From Meridianimarinicoccus aquatilis (GTDB lineage: Bacteria; Pseudomonadota; Alphaproteobacteria; Rhodobacterales; Rhodobacteraceae): DNA of 64,000 bases. The DNA lies in the NCBI RefSeq assembly GCF_004358675.1, contig NZ_SMZO01000012.1:39033-103032 (forward strand), written 5' to 3'. A model generated the notes under the pieces. It ran no database searches, had not been told where the DNA came from, and saw nothing but the letters and a program-made list of their open reading frames with translations. Both the position numbers and the translations under genes were made by a program. The first letter of the stretch is position 1. Each line of letters begins with the position of its first letter. Shown here piece by piece: positions 1-7,523 of this stretch.

Positions 1-519
1 TTCGTCAGTTGAGAGGGTCGGGTTTTCCCAAAACCTGCCCCATATAGGTGCATCACCACAGCAAAAGGCCGACGCGCGCCAATCTGGGCGCGCCAGATCA
101 GTTGGGGCAACTGCATCGCTGGTCAGGTGAAGATCAGCAAGAAGTGCGCCCAAATCGTGCATGAGCCCCGCATCAAGTTCTACTTTCCCCGAGCAAATCG
201 GCGTTCCGTTCAGCCATTGCACGGCTGATGTTGTCACGCCGATACAATCGTCTGTCAGGGCGCCGCTTTTTGTCCTTTGGGGCCATGGACAGGGAAACCC
301 AGCATCGGCCAAGGATTCCATCCAGCGCAGTTCAGAAGCGATGCGCGACGCATCTTGATATCCGGCCCTATGGAAGCGCAAGGCGATCCGTCGCCCATCA
401 TCTAGTGTAACGTCAAAAACGGTATTCTCGCGTTGCTGCACCAATCGCGGCGCGCGGTCCGGGGTGCCCCATGCCTGCGCGGCACTTATGGCCTTTCGGA
501 TCAGCGTGGCATCAGTCAT
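1..519 (-). CDS. Phosphotransferase (APH / homoserine kinase II-like), partial
   Basis: This is the N-terminal 173 residues of a kinase-like protein whose 3' part lies beyond the left edge. The ATG at 519 reads MTDATLIRKA and overlaps the end of arfB by 8 bases, so the two are probably co-transcribed. The segment IALRFHRAGYQDASRIASEL resembles the N-lobe nucleotide-binding strand and helix of PF01636 kinases, and RPDWRASAFC followed by PIWGRFWENP matches a stretch typical of the homoserine-kinase-II/APH-like branch in alphaproteobacteria. The catalytic loop (HxDxxxxN) would lie outside the window, so activity cannot be judged. The substrate is unknown; antibiotic resistance should not be assumed. 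Confidence 0.75.
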   Translation of the reverse strand, partial: MTDATLIRKAISAAQAWGTPDRAPRLVQQRENTVFDVTLDDGRRIALRFHRAGYQDASRIASELRWMESLADAGFPCPWPQRTKSGALTDDCIGVTTSAVQWLNGTPICSGKVELDAGLMHDLGALLADLHLTSDAVAPTDLARPDWRASAFCCGDAPIWGRFWENPTLSTDE

Positions 520-934
520 CAAGGTCTACTTTGCCGCGCAGCGCCTTGACTTGTCCGCGCTGTGCCTTGCCAAGCAACCTGCGTTTTATGCTGCCCTTTG
601 TGGGTTTGGTGGGGCGGCGGCGCTTGGGAGCGACGCTGGCAGCGCGGATCATCTCGGCCAACCTGTCACGGGCGATTTCGCGATTGCGAGCTTGGCTCCT
701 CGTGTCCTCAACCCGAAGGATCACGGCGCCATCCTCCAGCCATCGACGGCCAGCGATACGTTTGAGCCGGGTTTTGACTGAATCGGGCAAGTTGGGGCTG
801 CGTGCTGCTTCAAAGCGCAATTCGACGGCAGTTGAGACCTTGTTCACATTCTGCCCCCCCGGACCCGAAGCTCGAGTGAAGCTCTCGGTAAACTCCCAGT
901 CCTGAATGGTAATGTTATCGTTGATCTTCAACAT
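512..934 (-). CDS. arfB: Alternative ribosome-rescue peptidyl-tRNA hydrolase ArfB
   Basis: ArfB enters stalled ribosomes that lack an A-site codon and hydrolyses the peptidyl-tRNA. The 140-residue product matches the usual family length. It has the catalytic GGQ at residues 26-28 in SGPGGQNVNK, and a lysine/arginine-rich C-terminal tail (PKRRRPTKPTKGSIKRR) which in this family occupies the mRNA entry channel. The start was placed at 934 (MLKINDNITI) because the longer frame adds residues unlike the family, and a GAGG-type Shine-Dalgarno lies just upstream. The stop overlaps the start of the downstream phosphotransferase by 8 bases. Confidence 0.92.
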   Translation of the reverse strand: MLKINDNITIQDWEFTESFTRASGPGGQNVNKVSTAVELRFEAARSPNLPDSVKTRLKRIAGRRWLEDGAVILRVEDTRSQARNREIARDRLAEMIRAASVAPKRRRPTKPTKGSIKRRLLGKAQRGQVKALRGKVDLDD

Positions 935-1008
935 GCCTGCCTCGTTTGCGTCCACACTGCATAAAGGGCGAGCCGCGCAATCGCAAAGCACAATGGATCA
1001 CAGTTCAC

Positions 1009-1039
1009 GCTGCACGTGCAGCATCAACGTGCTATAGTT
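1009..1039 (+). promoter_or_regulatory. Candidate promoter with palindromic operator
   Basis: A perfect 14-base palindrome GCTGCACGTGCAGC (1009-1022) covers the position expected for the -35 box of a TATAGT -10 element at 1034-1039, spaced 17 bases from TGCACG. It sits 35 bases before the secreted esterase gene. A dyad overlapping a -35 region is what a repressor site would look like; this is inference. Confidence 0.35.
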
Positions 1040-1073
1040 ACCTTAGGTTGTCTTTGTTGCAGGGAATTTTCAG

Positions 1074-2258
1074 ATGATGCGCGCACTAAGCCTGACGATG
1101 TGCCTGTTTGGCGCGCCCGCCATTGGCCAAGAATTGCCTCGGCTAAGCCTTGAAGCACGCCAAACTGGCGTATCCGGCCTGTCCAGCGGGGCCTTTATGT
1201 CGGTTCAGGTGCACGTCGCCTTTTCCGAGGCGATCGTTGGGGCGGGTGTCGTTGCTGGCGGGCCTTACTATTGCGCAGAAGGAAAGGTGCTTGAGGCCCT
1301 GTTCTCCTGCATGCAGACAGATGACGGAGGTCCGCCAGTCGCACCACTTTTGGAAGCGGCAGGCGGGTTTGCAGATGCGCTCCTGATTGACCCTCTTTCC
1401 GGGTTGGCTGGTGACCGGGTTTACCTGTTTTCGGGCACCAAGGATGACACGGTCACTTCGCCCGCCGTGGCGGCCGCAGTTGAGTTCTATACGCAGGCCG
1501 GGGTTAGTCCGGCAGATGTGAAGCATGTGACAGACCTGCCTGCCGGGCATGCCTTTCTTGCGCCGGGCGGCCCAGTTCCGTGTGGCGAAACAGCGTCCCC
1601 CTTCATTTCCGATTGCGGCATTGATCAGGCGGGCGACATTTTGCAGTGGGTCCACGGCGATCTTGCCGCGCCTGTGGAAGCCGACAAAGATCACCTGATC
1701 AGCTTCGATCAAGGGTTTTATCTTACGGATCCGGCGCAGCAAGAAATGAACACCCAAGGCTTCGCATATGTTCCGGAAAGCTGTGCGGATGGTGAAACCT
1801 GCCGATTGCACATCGCGTTTCACGGCTGCGAGCAGGGGCGCGCCAAACTGGGCGATGAGTACGCATGGACCACTGGCTATAATGGCTGGGCCGAAGCGAA
1901 TGACATTGTCGTACTCTACCCCCAGGCACTGGCGTCTTTCACAGGCGGAAACCCCAAAGGGTGCTGGGATTGGTGGGGGTATGGCAACGATCAATATTAC
2001 ACCAAACAGGCCCCCCAAATCGCGGCAGTGGCGCGCATGGCCGATGCCCTTGGGGTTAAGCTGGATGGGGATCTGCCCATTTGCGCAGAGTACTATGATT
2101 TCAATGCAGTGCATTTTGCACAGGGTCGCGCCGTATCTTGCGGCTTTTCCCTGTGCGCGGTTGGGTCCGGCGACGACATCGGCAGCTTTGCCGGGTCATC
2201 TGTACTTTACGAAACCGGGGTCGACCAATTCACGCTGAACGCCTGTGCGCTGAAGTAA
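1074..2258 (+). CDS. Secreted PHB-depolymerase-family esterase
   Basis: A 394-residue alpha/beta-hydrolase likely acting outside the cytoplasm on polyhydroxyalkanoate or other esters. An N-terminal signal peptide (MMRALSLTMCLFGAPAIGQ) is followed by the nucleophile elbow GLSSG with Ser37. Further downstream, a KDDTV stretch and a GHAFLAPGG stretch are good candidates for the acid and histidine of the triad. Paired cysteines (CADGETC, CGIDQ, CEQG, CGFSLC) suggest disulphides and export. An AGGGAA Shine-Dalgarno precedes the first ATG. The gene stands alone, with a hairpin terminator after it. The polymer or ester substrate cannot be decided from the sequence. Confidence 0.8.
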   Translation: MMRALSLTMCLFGAPAIGQELPRLSLEARQTGVSGLSSGAFMSVQVHVAFSEAIVGAGVVAGGPYYCAEGKVLEALFSCMQTDDGGPPVAPLLEAAGGFADALLIDPLSGLAGDRVYLFSGTKDDTVTSPAVAAAVEFYTQAGVSPADVKHVTDLPAGHAFLAPGGPVPCGETASPFISDCGIDQAGDILQWVHGDLAAPVEADKDHLISFDQGFYLTDPAQQEMNTQGFAYVPESCADGETCRLHIAFHGCEQGRAKLGDEYAWTTGYNGWAEANDIVVLYPQALASFTGGNPKGCWDWWGYGNDQYYTKQAPQIAAVARMADALGVKLDGDLPICAEYYDFNAVHFAQGRAVSCGFSLCAVGSGDDIGSFAGSSVLYETGVDQFTLNACALK

Positions 2259-2276
2259 GCTGTGACGTCAAACGAA

Positions 2277-2299
2277 AAGGGCCGCCAGAGGCGGCCCTT
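2277..2299 (-). terminator. Intrinsic terminator, best for the minus strand
   Basis: A perfect 10-bp stem (AAGGGCCGCC / GGCGGCCCTT) with a 3-base loop. Read on the minus strand it is followed by TTCGTTT; on the plus strand the following bases are CGAGACG. It therefore terminates the minus-strand RNA at 2.28-2.46 kb best, though it may also serve the esterase gene. Confidence 0.75.
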
Positions 2300-2373
2300 C
2301 GAGACGTTTAGGAGGTGGGGTCGGTCAGGAACCTATGTCCACGTCCGGTTGGCGCATGCGCCATTAGGGCTGC

Positions 2374-2430
2374 CTAACGGCTGTCCTCCCGGTTTTCTTC
2401 GACGCCTTTCTCCAATACCTCTCTCGACAC
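2374..2430 (-). CDS. Possible 18-residue small protein
   Basis: A GTG at 2430 follows AAAGGAGGTGATCCA at ideal spacing and opens an 18-codon frame, VSREVLEKGVEENREDSR, ending in TAG. The peptide is charged and could form a short helix. The Shine-Dalgarno is the strongest possible, which argues that ribosomes do bind here; the product itself may or may not matter. It lies inside the candidate RNA. Confidence 0.4.
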   Translation of the reverse strand: MSREVLEKGVEENREDSR

Positions 2431-2464
2431 TGGATCACCTCCTTTCAATATGTTTCCGATACAG

Positions 2465-2493
2465 AAAAGGTGGCACGGTTTCACCAAATGTCA
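2465..2493 (-). promoter_or_regulatory. Candidate sigma-70 promoter of the 2.4 kb RNA
   Basis: On the minus strand TTGACA (2493-2488), a 17-base spacer and ACCTTT (2470-2465) precede the candidate RNA. The -35 is perfect and the -10 weak. The predicted start is near 2458, leaving about 13 bases before the extended Shine-Dalgarno. Confidence 0.45.
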
Positions 2494-2574
2494 AAGTAGA
2501 TTTTTCGATCAGACGCGGGCCACACCGCCTTCTGTTCAAAAATTGACCTTTAAGTGTGCAGTCTAGGAAACCGC

Positions 2575-3216
2575 TCAGGCCGCGCGCGCCGTCAATCGCT
2601 GTACGATCAGCCGGAACGGAACCAAGGCGATGAGGGCGAGTGACAACTTGACCATCCAATCCGCAAGGGCGAGCGACACCCAAAGCGGGACAATCGGACC
2701 ACCGCCCAACAGCGGAAGCGACTCGTTTGCCCAAGACACATCGTTCACCGGCTCAAGGAAGGTCAACGGCGCCGAAAACGCGACGGTGAAAAAGATGGCG
2801 GTATCAACCGAAGATCCGATCAACGTAGACGCCAGCGGCGCACGCCACCACGCCCCATCGCGAAGCCGGTCGAAAATGGAAACGTCCAGCAATTGCGCCG
2901 TAAGAAACGCCAGACCAGAACCAAGCGCGATACGAAGCGTCACAAGCGGGCCGAATTCCCCTTGAATCTGGGTGCCGATCAACGAGCAAGCGACCCCAAC
3001 TGCAAAGCCCATGAGCACGACATTACGCGCTTCACGTTTCCCGTACACGCGATTCATCACGTCTGTAACAAGGAATGCGAGGGGGTAAGTGAATGCGCCC
3101 CATGTCAGCCATTGGCCAAACAAGAATTGCACAAGAATGTTGGAGGCGACGACAACTGCCGCCATAGCGAGAACGCCGGGCAAAATGCGGATCATTGTGA
3201 TATATTCCGTTTTCAC
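2575..3216 (-). CDS. yhhQ: Queuosine precursor transporter (VUT family)
   Basis: An inner-membrane protein of the YhhQ/VUT family, which imports queuosine precursors (preQ0/preQ1-type bases) for tRNA modification. The 213 residues contain about six hydrophobic segments and the family-typical FTYPLAFLVTDVMNRVYGKR early on, plus SLIGTQIQGEFG and LIGSSVDTAIFF later. The frame can begin at a GTG (3216) or at the ATG at 3195 (MIRILPG); neither has a strong Shine-Dalgarno. With queG at 46-47 kb, this is one of two queuosine genes in the window. Confidence 0.85.
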   Translation of the reverse strand: MKTEYITMIRILPGVLAMAAVVVASNILVQFLFGQWLTWGAFTYPLAFLVTDVMNRVYGKREARNVVLMGFAVGVACSLIGTQIQGEFGPLVTLRIALGSGLAFLTAQLLDVSIFDRLRDGAWWRAPLASTLIGSSVDTAIFFTVAFSAPLTFLEPVNDVSWANESLPLLGGGPIVPLWVSLALADWMVKLSLALIALVPFRLIVQRLTARAA

Positions 3217-3300
3217 AAGGTTGCGGAGACTTGGTCCCGACCGGGACGCGCCCGATTACCCCTGCCGACGGAATAAATCAAGTGCGGCGACGATACCGCG

Positions 3301-4188
3301 TCAGGGCTCCAACGCGTATTCGACGAACTGTGTGCGTTGGAAGAAATTGAAGTTGTCGTCGGAGATCATCGTGAGCCGAATACGGCCATCTTCGTCTTGC
3401 CAGACGCTGATCCCTTCAAGGTTATCGTGCCGCCCGGCAGGCGTTTGCAGCACAAGGCGTTCATCGACCAGACCGGTTGGCGTGAAAGCAAAGCTGCGCA
3501 CACGGCTTGTGAAAGCTATGCCGGTAAAATGCCGTTCTAGAAGATAAAGCCGATCATCCGGCCCGGTATCGGCACCGACCGGTAAATACTTGCCATCGCG
3601 GCGCAAGGTATAAGGCTGGCTCCATGTATTCCCTTCCAGGCGAAACACTGGAAAAGGCCTTTCCCAAGCCCCGGATCGTTCGGGCAACGTGATGGGTCGC
3701 CCTTGCGGGTCCAAAGCCAAAGCTTCGAAAGAAGAATTGCGCTGTTGCGTTTCGAAGGCCGGGTCGCGGGGAATGTGGCGGGTGACGTAACTTTGCGGCG
3801 CAAGAAAAGCGACCCTGTGAAAGCCCTCAAAAGAGACGTAAAGGCGCCCATCTTTAGCCAAGGCCAACCCCTCTGCATCGGCCGCGAAACCGGTCAGTGG
3901 ATTTCCATTCTGCCGCATGAGCTGGTTAAGCTGTGCCTCGGACACGCCAACGATCTTGCCATTCTCTCGAATCAACGCGCCCGTCGCCAGCATCCCACTG
4001 TCACTCATGGCAAAAAAACTCTCGCCATCCGGCGCAAGTTCAAGCCCTGAGAAGCCCCCGAATTCGGCGGCGCCGGAGCTGGACCATGTAAAGCTGTCAA
4101 GGAATTGGGCCTGCTGTGCCTGTGCTGCTGCGCTTGCAAGAAGCGCGGCAAGGCACAGGATCAGGGTGCCGCGAGAACAGTTTGGCAT
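3301..4188 (-). CDS. Secreted phytase-like / esterase-like beta-propeller protein
   Basis: A 295-residue exported protein with a clear signal peptide ([24 protein letters not shown]). The mature part contains [41 protein letters not shown] and a late [10 protein letters not shown], the repeated strand pattern of the esterase-like-activity-of-phytase family (PF13449). It probably folds as a beta-propeller in the periplasm; catalysis has not been shown for most members, so the function is open. Its start overlaps the end of mepA by 28 bases, so it is the last gene of a UMF1 transporter - mepA - phytase-like operon. Confidence 0.75.
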   Translation of the reverse strand: MPNCSRGTLILCLAALLASAAAQAQQAQFLDSFTWSSSGAAEFGGFSGLELAPDGESFFAMSDSGMLATGALIRENGKIVGVSEAQLNQLMRQNGNPLTGFAADAEGLALAKDGRLYVSFEGFHRVAFLAPQSYVTRHIPRDPAFETQQRNSSFEALALDPQGRPITLPERSGAWERPFPVFRLEGNTWSQPYTLRRDGKYLPVGADTGPDDRLYLLERHFTGIAFTSRVRSFAFTPTGLVDERLVLQTPAGRHDNLEGISVWQDEDGRIRLTMISDDNFNFFQRTQFVEYALEP

Positions 4189-5066
4189 GCTTGTGGCAGG
4201 TCAGCCATCACGTAGTTTCGTGAATTGCGTTTTTGTGGGGCTGGCTTGGCAGGAGTTTGCGGCTTTGTCTTGGGGGGATTGAGGTAATCCGTAACCCACC
4301 ACCGCAACGTATCATCGCAGCCGTTTCCACCCTTTGAAAGCTCCGCCACGCTGGGCGTCTGCGTTGCGCAACCGCGATTGCCCTTCGGGCATTTGAGCCG
4401 CACATGAAAATGATAATTGTGGCCGTAAAGCGGGCGTATCTTTTGCATCCAATCCCGGTCTGACCTACGCGCCGTTTTGCACAGTTCAATCTTCACCGGC
4501 GCCGTCACAAACAAGCGGTCGACGGATGGGTCGCGTGCGGCCTGTTTCAGGATCGCAGCATGTTGCGGTGTCCAGTTTCCGTTCACGCTGCGCTGATCTT
4601 GCGAGCGGACCGAAATGGAACTGATGTTTTCCCGCTGGGATCGGTTCAATCGAAGGGATTTAGGCGGAAGCATCCAGACGTCGATATCCAGACCGATCTG
4701 GTGACTTTGATGCCCAGACAACATAGGCCCGCCACGCGGTTGGCTTATGTCGCCAATATACAGACCCTGCCAGCCGCGTTGTCCCGCTGCAAAGGCGCTG
4801 AGTCTTTGGATAAACGCGATTGCGTCCGGGTGCCCCCAATTCCTGTTTCGCGACAGACGCATGGCTTGCCATGTTGGGCCCGTTTCCGGCAACTCCACCA
4901 GCCCGGCCCCGCATCCTTTGGCATAGCTTCCGATCGCTTGCGGCTTGTGAGGCGACCCCGTGCTTTTAGCGCCAAAAAGCTGATTTGCTTTGGCTTGAGC
5001 CACCGAGACAGACGGCGCGCTCGCAAGAAGCAGTGCAATCAGACCGATTACAACGGGGCGTTTCAT
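4161..5066 (-). CDS. mepA: Penicillin-insensitive murein DD-endopeptidase MepA
   Basis: MepA is a periplasmic zinc enzyme that cuts peptide cross-links in peptidoglycan. The 301-residue protein has a signal peptide (ending near SVSVAQA) and the LAS-family metal motif in [16 protein letters not shown], giving His122 and Asp127 as likely zinc ligands. [12 protein letters not shown] supplies the third histidine. Cysteine pairs ([15 protein letters not shown]) fit the family's disulphides. It overlaps the upstream transporter by 4 bases (ATGA), which indicates translational coupling. Confidence 0.92.
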   Translation of the reverse strand: MKRPVVIGLIALLLASAPSVSVAQAKANQLFGAKSTGSPHKPQAIGSYAKGCGAGLVELPETGPTWQAMRLSRNRNWGHPDAIAFIQRLSAFAAGQRGWQGLYIGDISQPRGGPMLSGHQSHQIGLDIDVWMLPPKSLRLNRSQRENISSISVRSQDQRSVNGNWTPQHAAILKQAARDPSVDRLFVTAPVKIELCKTARRSDRDWMQKIRPLYGHNYHFHVRLKCPKGNRGCATQTPSVAELSKGGNGCDDTLRWWVTDYLNPPKTKPQTPAKPAPQKRNSRNYVMADLPQACQTVLAAP

Positions 5067-6415
5067 ATTTGCGTCTCTCCGTACGGTTTCACCCAGACTA
5101 GCAAAATCAGACCAAAAAGAAACAGTGCCAGCAGCGGTGCAATGCCCATTTGTTGACTGCCGCTTATATCAGTCGCAAGCGCAACAGCGAATGGGGCGAC
5201 AAAAGCAGTTGCTTTCCCCGTCAGCGCATACAGCCCAAACCCTTGGGTAATATGCGACGGGTCGACCTGAAAAACCAGCATACACCGGGAAGACGCCTGT
5301 AACGCCCCGCCCGCGCCACCGATAACTGCGCCGATAGCAAAAAAGGCAATATCAGGTGCGAAACTCTCTGGAAGCACGGCAATGCCGAATACGGTACTGC
5401 GCGACACAAAAATCGCAGCCAAGGTCACACCCACGAGCGTCAAAATCGAAACCGCGATGATCGGCTTGGGACCAAATCGCGTGTCGCCCAAACCACCAAG
5501 CCATGCAAAGAGGGCTGCAGAAATCACGGCAAGAATGCCAAACACCCCAACTTCGACAACAGACCAGCCCAAAACGCCGGCCGCGTAAATTCCACCAAAG
5601 AAGTAAATTCCGTTCAGTGCATCGCGATACAGCATGGACGCGGCAAGAAACGCCGTCAGACTGCGACGGCCCGGCAGCGTGCGCAGAGCTTTGCGTAGGT
5701 CCGGCCAAGCTTGCCGCGCCGCCTGACCAAGGCGGACGCCTGCCCGCGGGGGCATTTCCCGAACCCATGCAAAAAACGGGATCATGAATATGGCATACCA
5801 AAGCGCCGTAAACGGCCCGACGGCACGGGTTCCTTCGCGGGCGTGAGCGTCCAGCCCCAAAATGGGATCACTACCAATCAAGGTTTTTCCGGTCGCCGAA
5901 TTTTCCGCCAGCAACGCAAGCACCATCACCAGCGCCATAAGCCCGCCAAGGTAGCCAAAAGCCCAACCAGCGCCTGAGATGCGCCCGATTGCAGCGCGTG
6001 GGGCCAGATCCGGCATCATGGCGTTTGTGAAGATGGTGGCGAATTCCATCCCGATCAGCCCGACCCCGAAGAACAGCAGCGTCATGATCAGGTTCGGGTC
6101 GCCGGGCATTGTCCACCATAAACCCGAAGCGCCAATGATGTAGAGCCCCGAGAAAATCCAGATGAACCGCAAACGCATGTGAGGTCCGCAGCGATCCGCC
6201 ATACTGCCCAGAAGCGGCGCCAGAATGGCAATGAGCAAACCGGCGGTGCCTACTCCGTAACCCCAGGCGGATTGCGCGGCCGTGCCTTCGCCCAACACTT
6301 CCTTGAGGTAGGGAGCAAAGATGAACGTAAGCAACAACGTATTGTAAGGCTGGCTTGCCCAATCAAAGCAATACCAACCCCAGATCCGTCGTCTGGACAT
6401 GCGCTGCAGAGTCAT
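5063..6415 (-). CDS. UMF1-family MFS transporter
   Basis: A 450-residue polytopic membrane protein. The opening RRIWGWYCFDWASQPYNTLLLTF and the following GLLIAILAPLLGSMADR are typical of the UMF1/Atg22-like branch of the major facilitator superfamily, with 12 predicted hydrophobic segments. The substrate is unknown; Atg22 relatives export amino acids from vacuoles, but that does not transfer safely to bacteria. The stop codon overlaps the start of mepA by 4 bases, so it leads a three-gene cell-envelope operon. Confidence 0.82.
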   Translation of the reverse strand: MTLQRMSRRRIWGWYCFDWASQPYNTLLLTFIFAPYLKEVLGEGTAAQSAWGYGVGTAGLLIAILAPLLGSMADRCGPHMRLRFIWIFSGLYIIGASGLWWTMPGDPNLIMTLLFFGVGLIGMEFATIFTNAMMPDLAPRAAIGRISGAGWAFGYLGGLMALVMVLALLAENSATGKTLIGSDPILGLDAHAREGTRAVGPFTALWYAIFMIPFFAWVREMPPRAGVRLGQAARQAWPDLRKALRTLPGRRSLTAFLAASMLYRDALNGIYFFGGIYAAGVLGWSVVEVGVFGILAVISAALFAWLGGLGDTRFGPKPIIAVSILTLVGVTLAAIFVSRSTVFGIAVLPESFAPDIAFFAIGAVIGGAGGALQASSRCMLVFQVDPSHITQGFGLYALTGKATAFVAPFAVALATDISGSQQMGIAPLLALFLFGLILLVWVKPYGETQI

Positions 6416-6461
6416 ACCCGCCCAATTCGGCCTCAGTTCGCGGCACTATGAGGCGAGCGGC

Positions 6462-7025
6462 CTATTTCGGCAATGGGTGTGTGATTTCAGGTGCTTCTTG
6501 CATTGGCGGCCATGGTCGAAGCGCATCAGCTTTGGCCCAAGCGGCAATCCAGTCTGGCATATGGTCTGCCGACACATCATGCCCCAAAGCTTCAAGGACA
6601 TCGTAAACTGGGACCATGCGCCCGTTTTTGACGAAAGCCGACCGGATCAGCACATGCGACGTGCAAGCACCGCGATGCCACATGGACTGCTCAAGATACA
6701 TGAAACGGTCATCCCAGCCAGCCAAGCGTGTCCGCATCTCTAACTTGGCAAATGCGACAACCCGCTTTCGATAGCGCACAGAAGACCCGGCGACGGTCAA
6801 CCCCAACCCTTGCTCTCGCATAACCGTAAAAAGCTGTGATCGTTTGCCAAGCACCATGCGCCCAAGATCATACAGGGTGAGGGTTCGTCCATTGTTCAGC
6901 TCTGCAAGAAAGTCCAAGTCCCACGGCCAACAAATGTGATGACTGATGTGAGTTTCGAATAAACCTAGCGCCGGCGCATTGCGATGAACGAAGAACTCTT
7001 TCCCGAGACGAAGAAATGGGTACAT
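6462..7025 (-). CDS. Hotdog-fold acyl-CoA thioesterase (4HBT_2 / THEM6-like)
   Basis: A 187-residue hotdog-fold protein beginning MYPFLRLGKEFF. The ATG at 7025 was chosen because AAGGAG lies 7 bases upstream; the frame's earlier start has none. ETHISHHICWPWDLDFLAELNNGRTLTLYDLGR carries the D-x-x-x-H/N-N pattern of the 4-hydroxybenzoyl-CoA thioesterase superfamily, with the family-typical YRKRVVAFAKLEMRTRLAGWDDRFMYLEQ after it. It should hydrolyse an acyl-CoA, but the acyl group is unknown. Confidence 0.75.
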   Translation of the reverse strand: MYPFLRLGKEFFVHRNAPALGLFETHISHHICWPWDLDFLAELNNGRTLTLYDLGRMVLGKRSQLFTVMREQGLGLTVAGSSVRYRKRVVAFAKLEMRTRLAGWDDRFMYLEQSMWHRGACTSHVLIRSAFVKNGRMVPVYDVLEALGHDVSADHMPDWIAAWAKADALRPWPPMQEAPEITHPLPK

Positions 7026-7162
7026 GGCGCAGCTCCTTGATTTGATCAATTTGCGCCTCTTTCCGCGCGCGTCAATCTAGACGTGGCGGCACCGATGCGC
7101 TTGTTCTTGGGTGTGGCGCACCTTAGGTTCCACTCAACGAAATTCGAAAGGTGCCCTTGACC

Positions 7163-7447
7163 ATGACGTCGCTGATTCAAATTCTTCTGCTCATCCTCGA
7201 CGTGGCGTGGTTCATCATGATCGCCCACATCATCATGAGCTGGCTGATCAACTTTAATGTTTTGAACCTTGGGCAAGATATCGTCCGGTCGATCTGGTAC
7301 GGGCTCAACAATTTGCTCGAACCGATTTATGGGCGTATCCGGCGAGTGTTGCCGCCAATGGGCGGGCTCGACCTTGCACCGCTGGTCGCGCTGATCGGCA
7401 TCTATGCCTTGCGCATTATTCTGATCAACAACGCCCCAGCCTTCTAA
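7163..7447 (+). CDS. YggT-family membrane protein
   Basis: A 94-residue protein with two hydrophobic spans (residues ~5-30 and ~68-88) separated by LGQDIVRSIWYGLNNLLEPIYGRIRRVLPPMGGLDLAPLVALI, the hallmark of the YggT family. Family members have been linked to cell shape, division and osmotic tolerance, but no biochemical role is settled. The ATG at 7163 follows AAAGGTG at good spacing. It lies just upstream of recQ in the same direction. Confidence 0.85.
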   Translation: MTSLIQILLLILDVAWFIMIAHIIMSWLINFNVLNLGQDIVRSIWYGLNNLLEPIYGRIRRVLPPMGGLDLAPLVALIGIYALRIILINNAPAF

Positions 7448-7523
7448 AGCCAACCACAATAAAAGGGGGCGGCTGACTCTTGTTCCACAAGGTTTGGTAT
7501 GGGACAAGGTGTTCAAACAGAAC

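Larger units (their letters stand above)
2277..2458 (-). ncRNA. Candidate structured regulatory RNA with extended Shine-Dalgarno
   Basis: A stand-alone transcription unit of about 180 bases is visible between two convergent genes. A TTGACA-type promoter lies upstream and a perfect terminator ends it. Near the 5' end is AAAGGAGGTGATCCA (2445-2431), the complete complement of the 16S rRNA 3' tail, placed 7 bases before a GTG. About 120 bases further on, CACCTCCT (2317-2310) is exactly complementary to AGGAGGTG of that Shine-Dalgarno, so the RNA can fold back and hide it. Between them is a self-complementary TGGCGCATGCGCCA hairpin (2349-2362). It could be an sRNA, a small-protein mRNA or both. 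I do not recognise it as a named family. Confidence 0.55.

Noticed and set aside
1..519. Partial phosphotransferase as an aminoglycoside-resistance gene
   Set aside because: The visible half fits the general homoserine-kinase-like branch; nothing points to drug modification and the catalytic loop is outside the window.
1143..2114. 323-codon minus-strand frame
   Set aside because: Antisense to the secreted esterase; no ribosome site or known domain.
2431..2445. TGGATCACCTCCTTT, identical to the end of 16S rRNA, as a possible rRNA fragment
   Set aside because: Only about 15 bases match; the flanking sequence has no 16S helix 45. It is better explained as an extended Shine-Dalgarno on the other strand.
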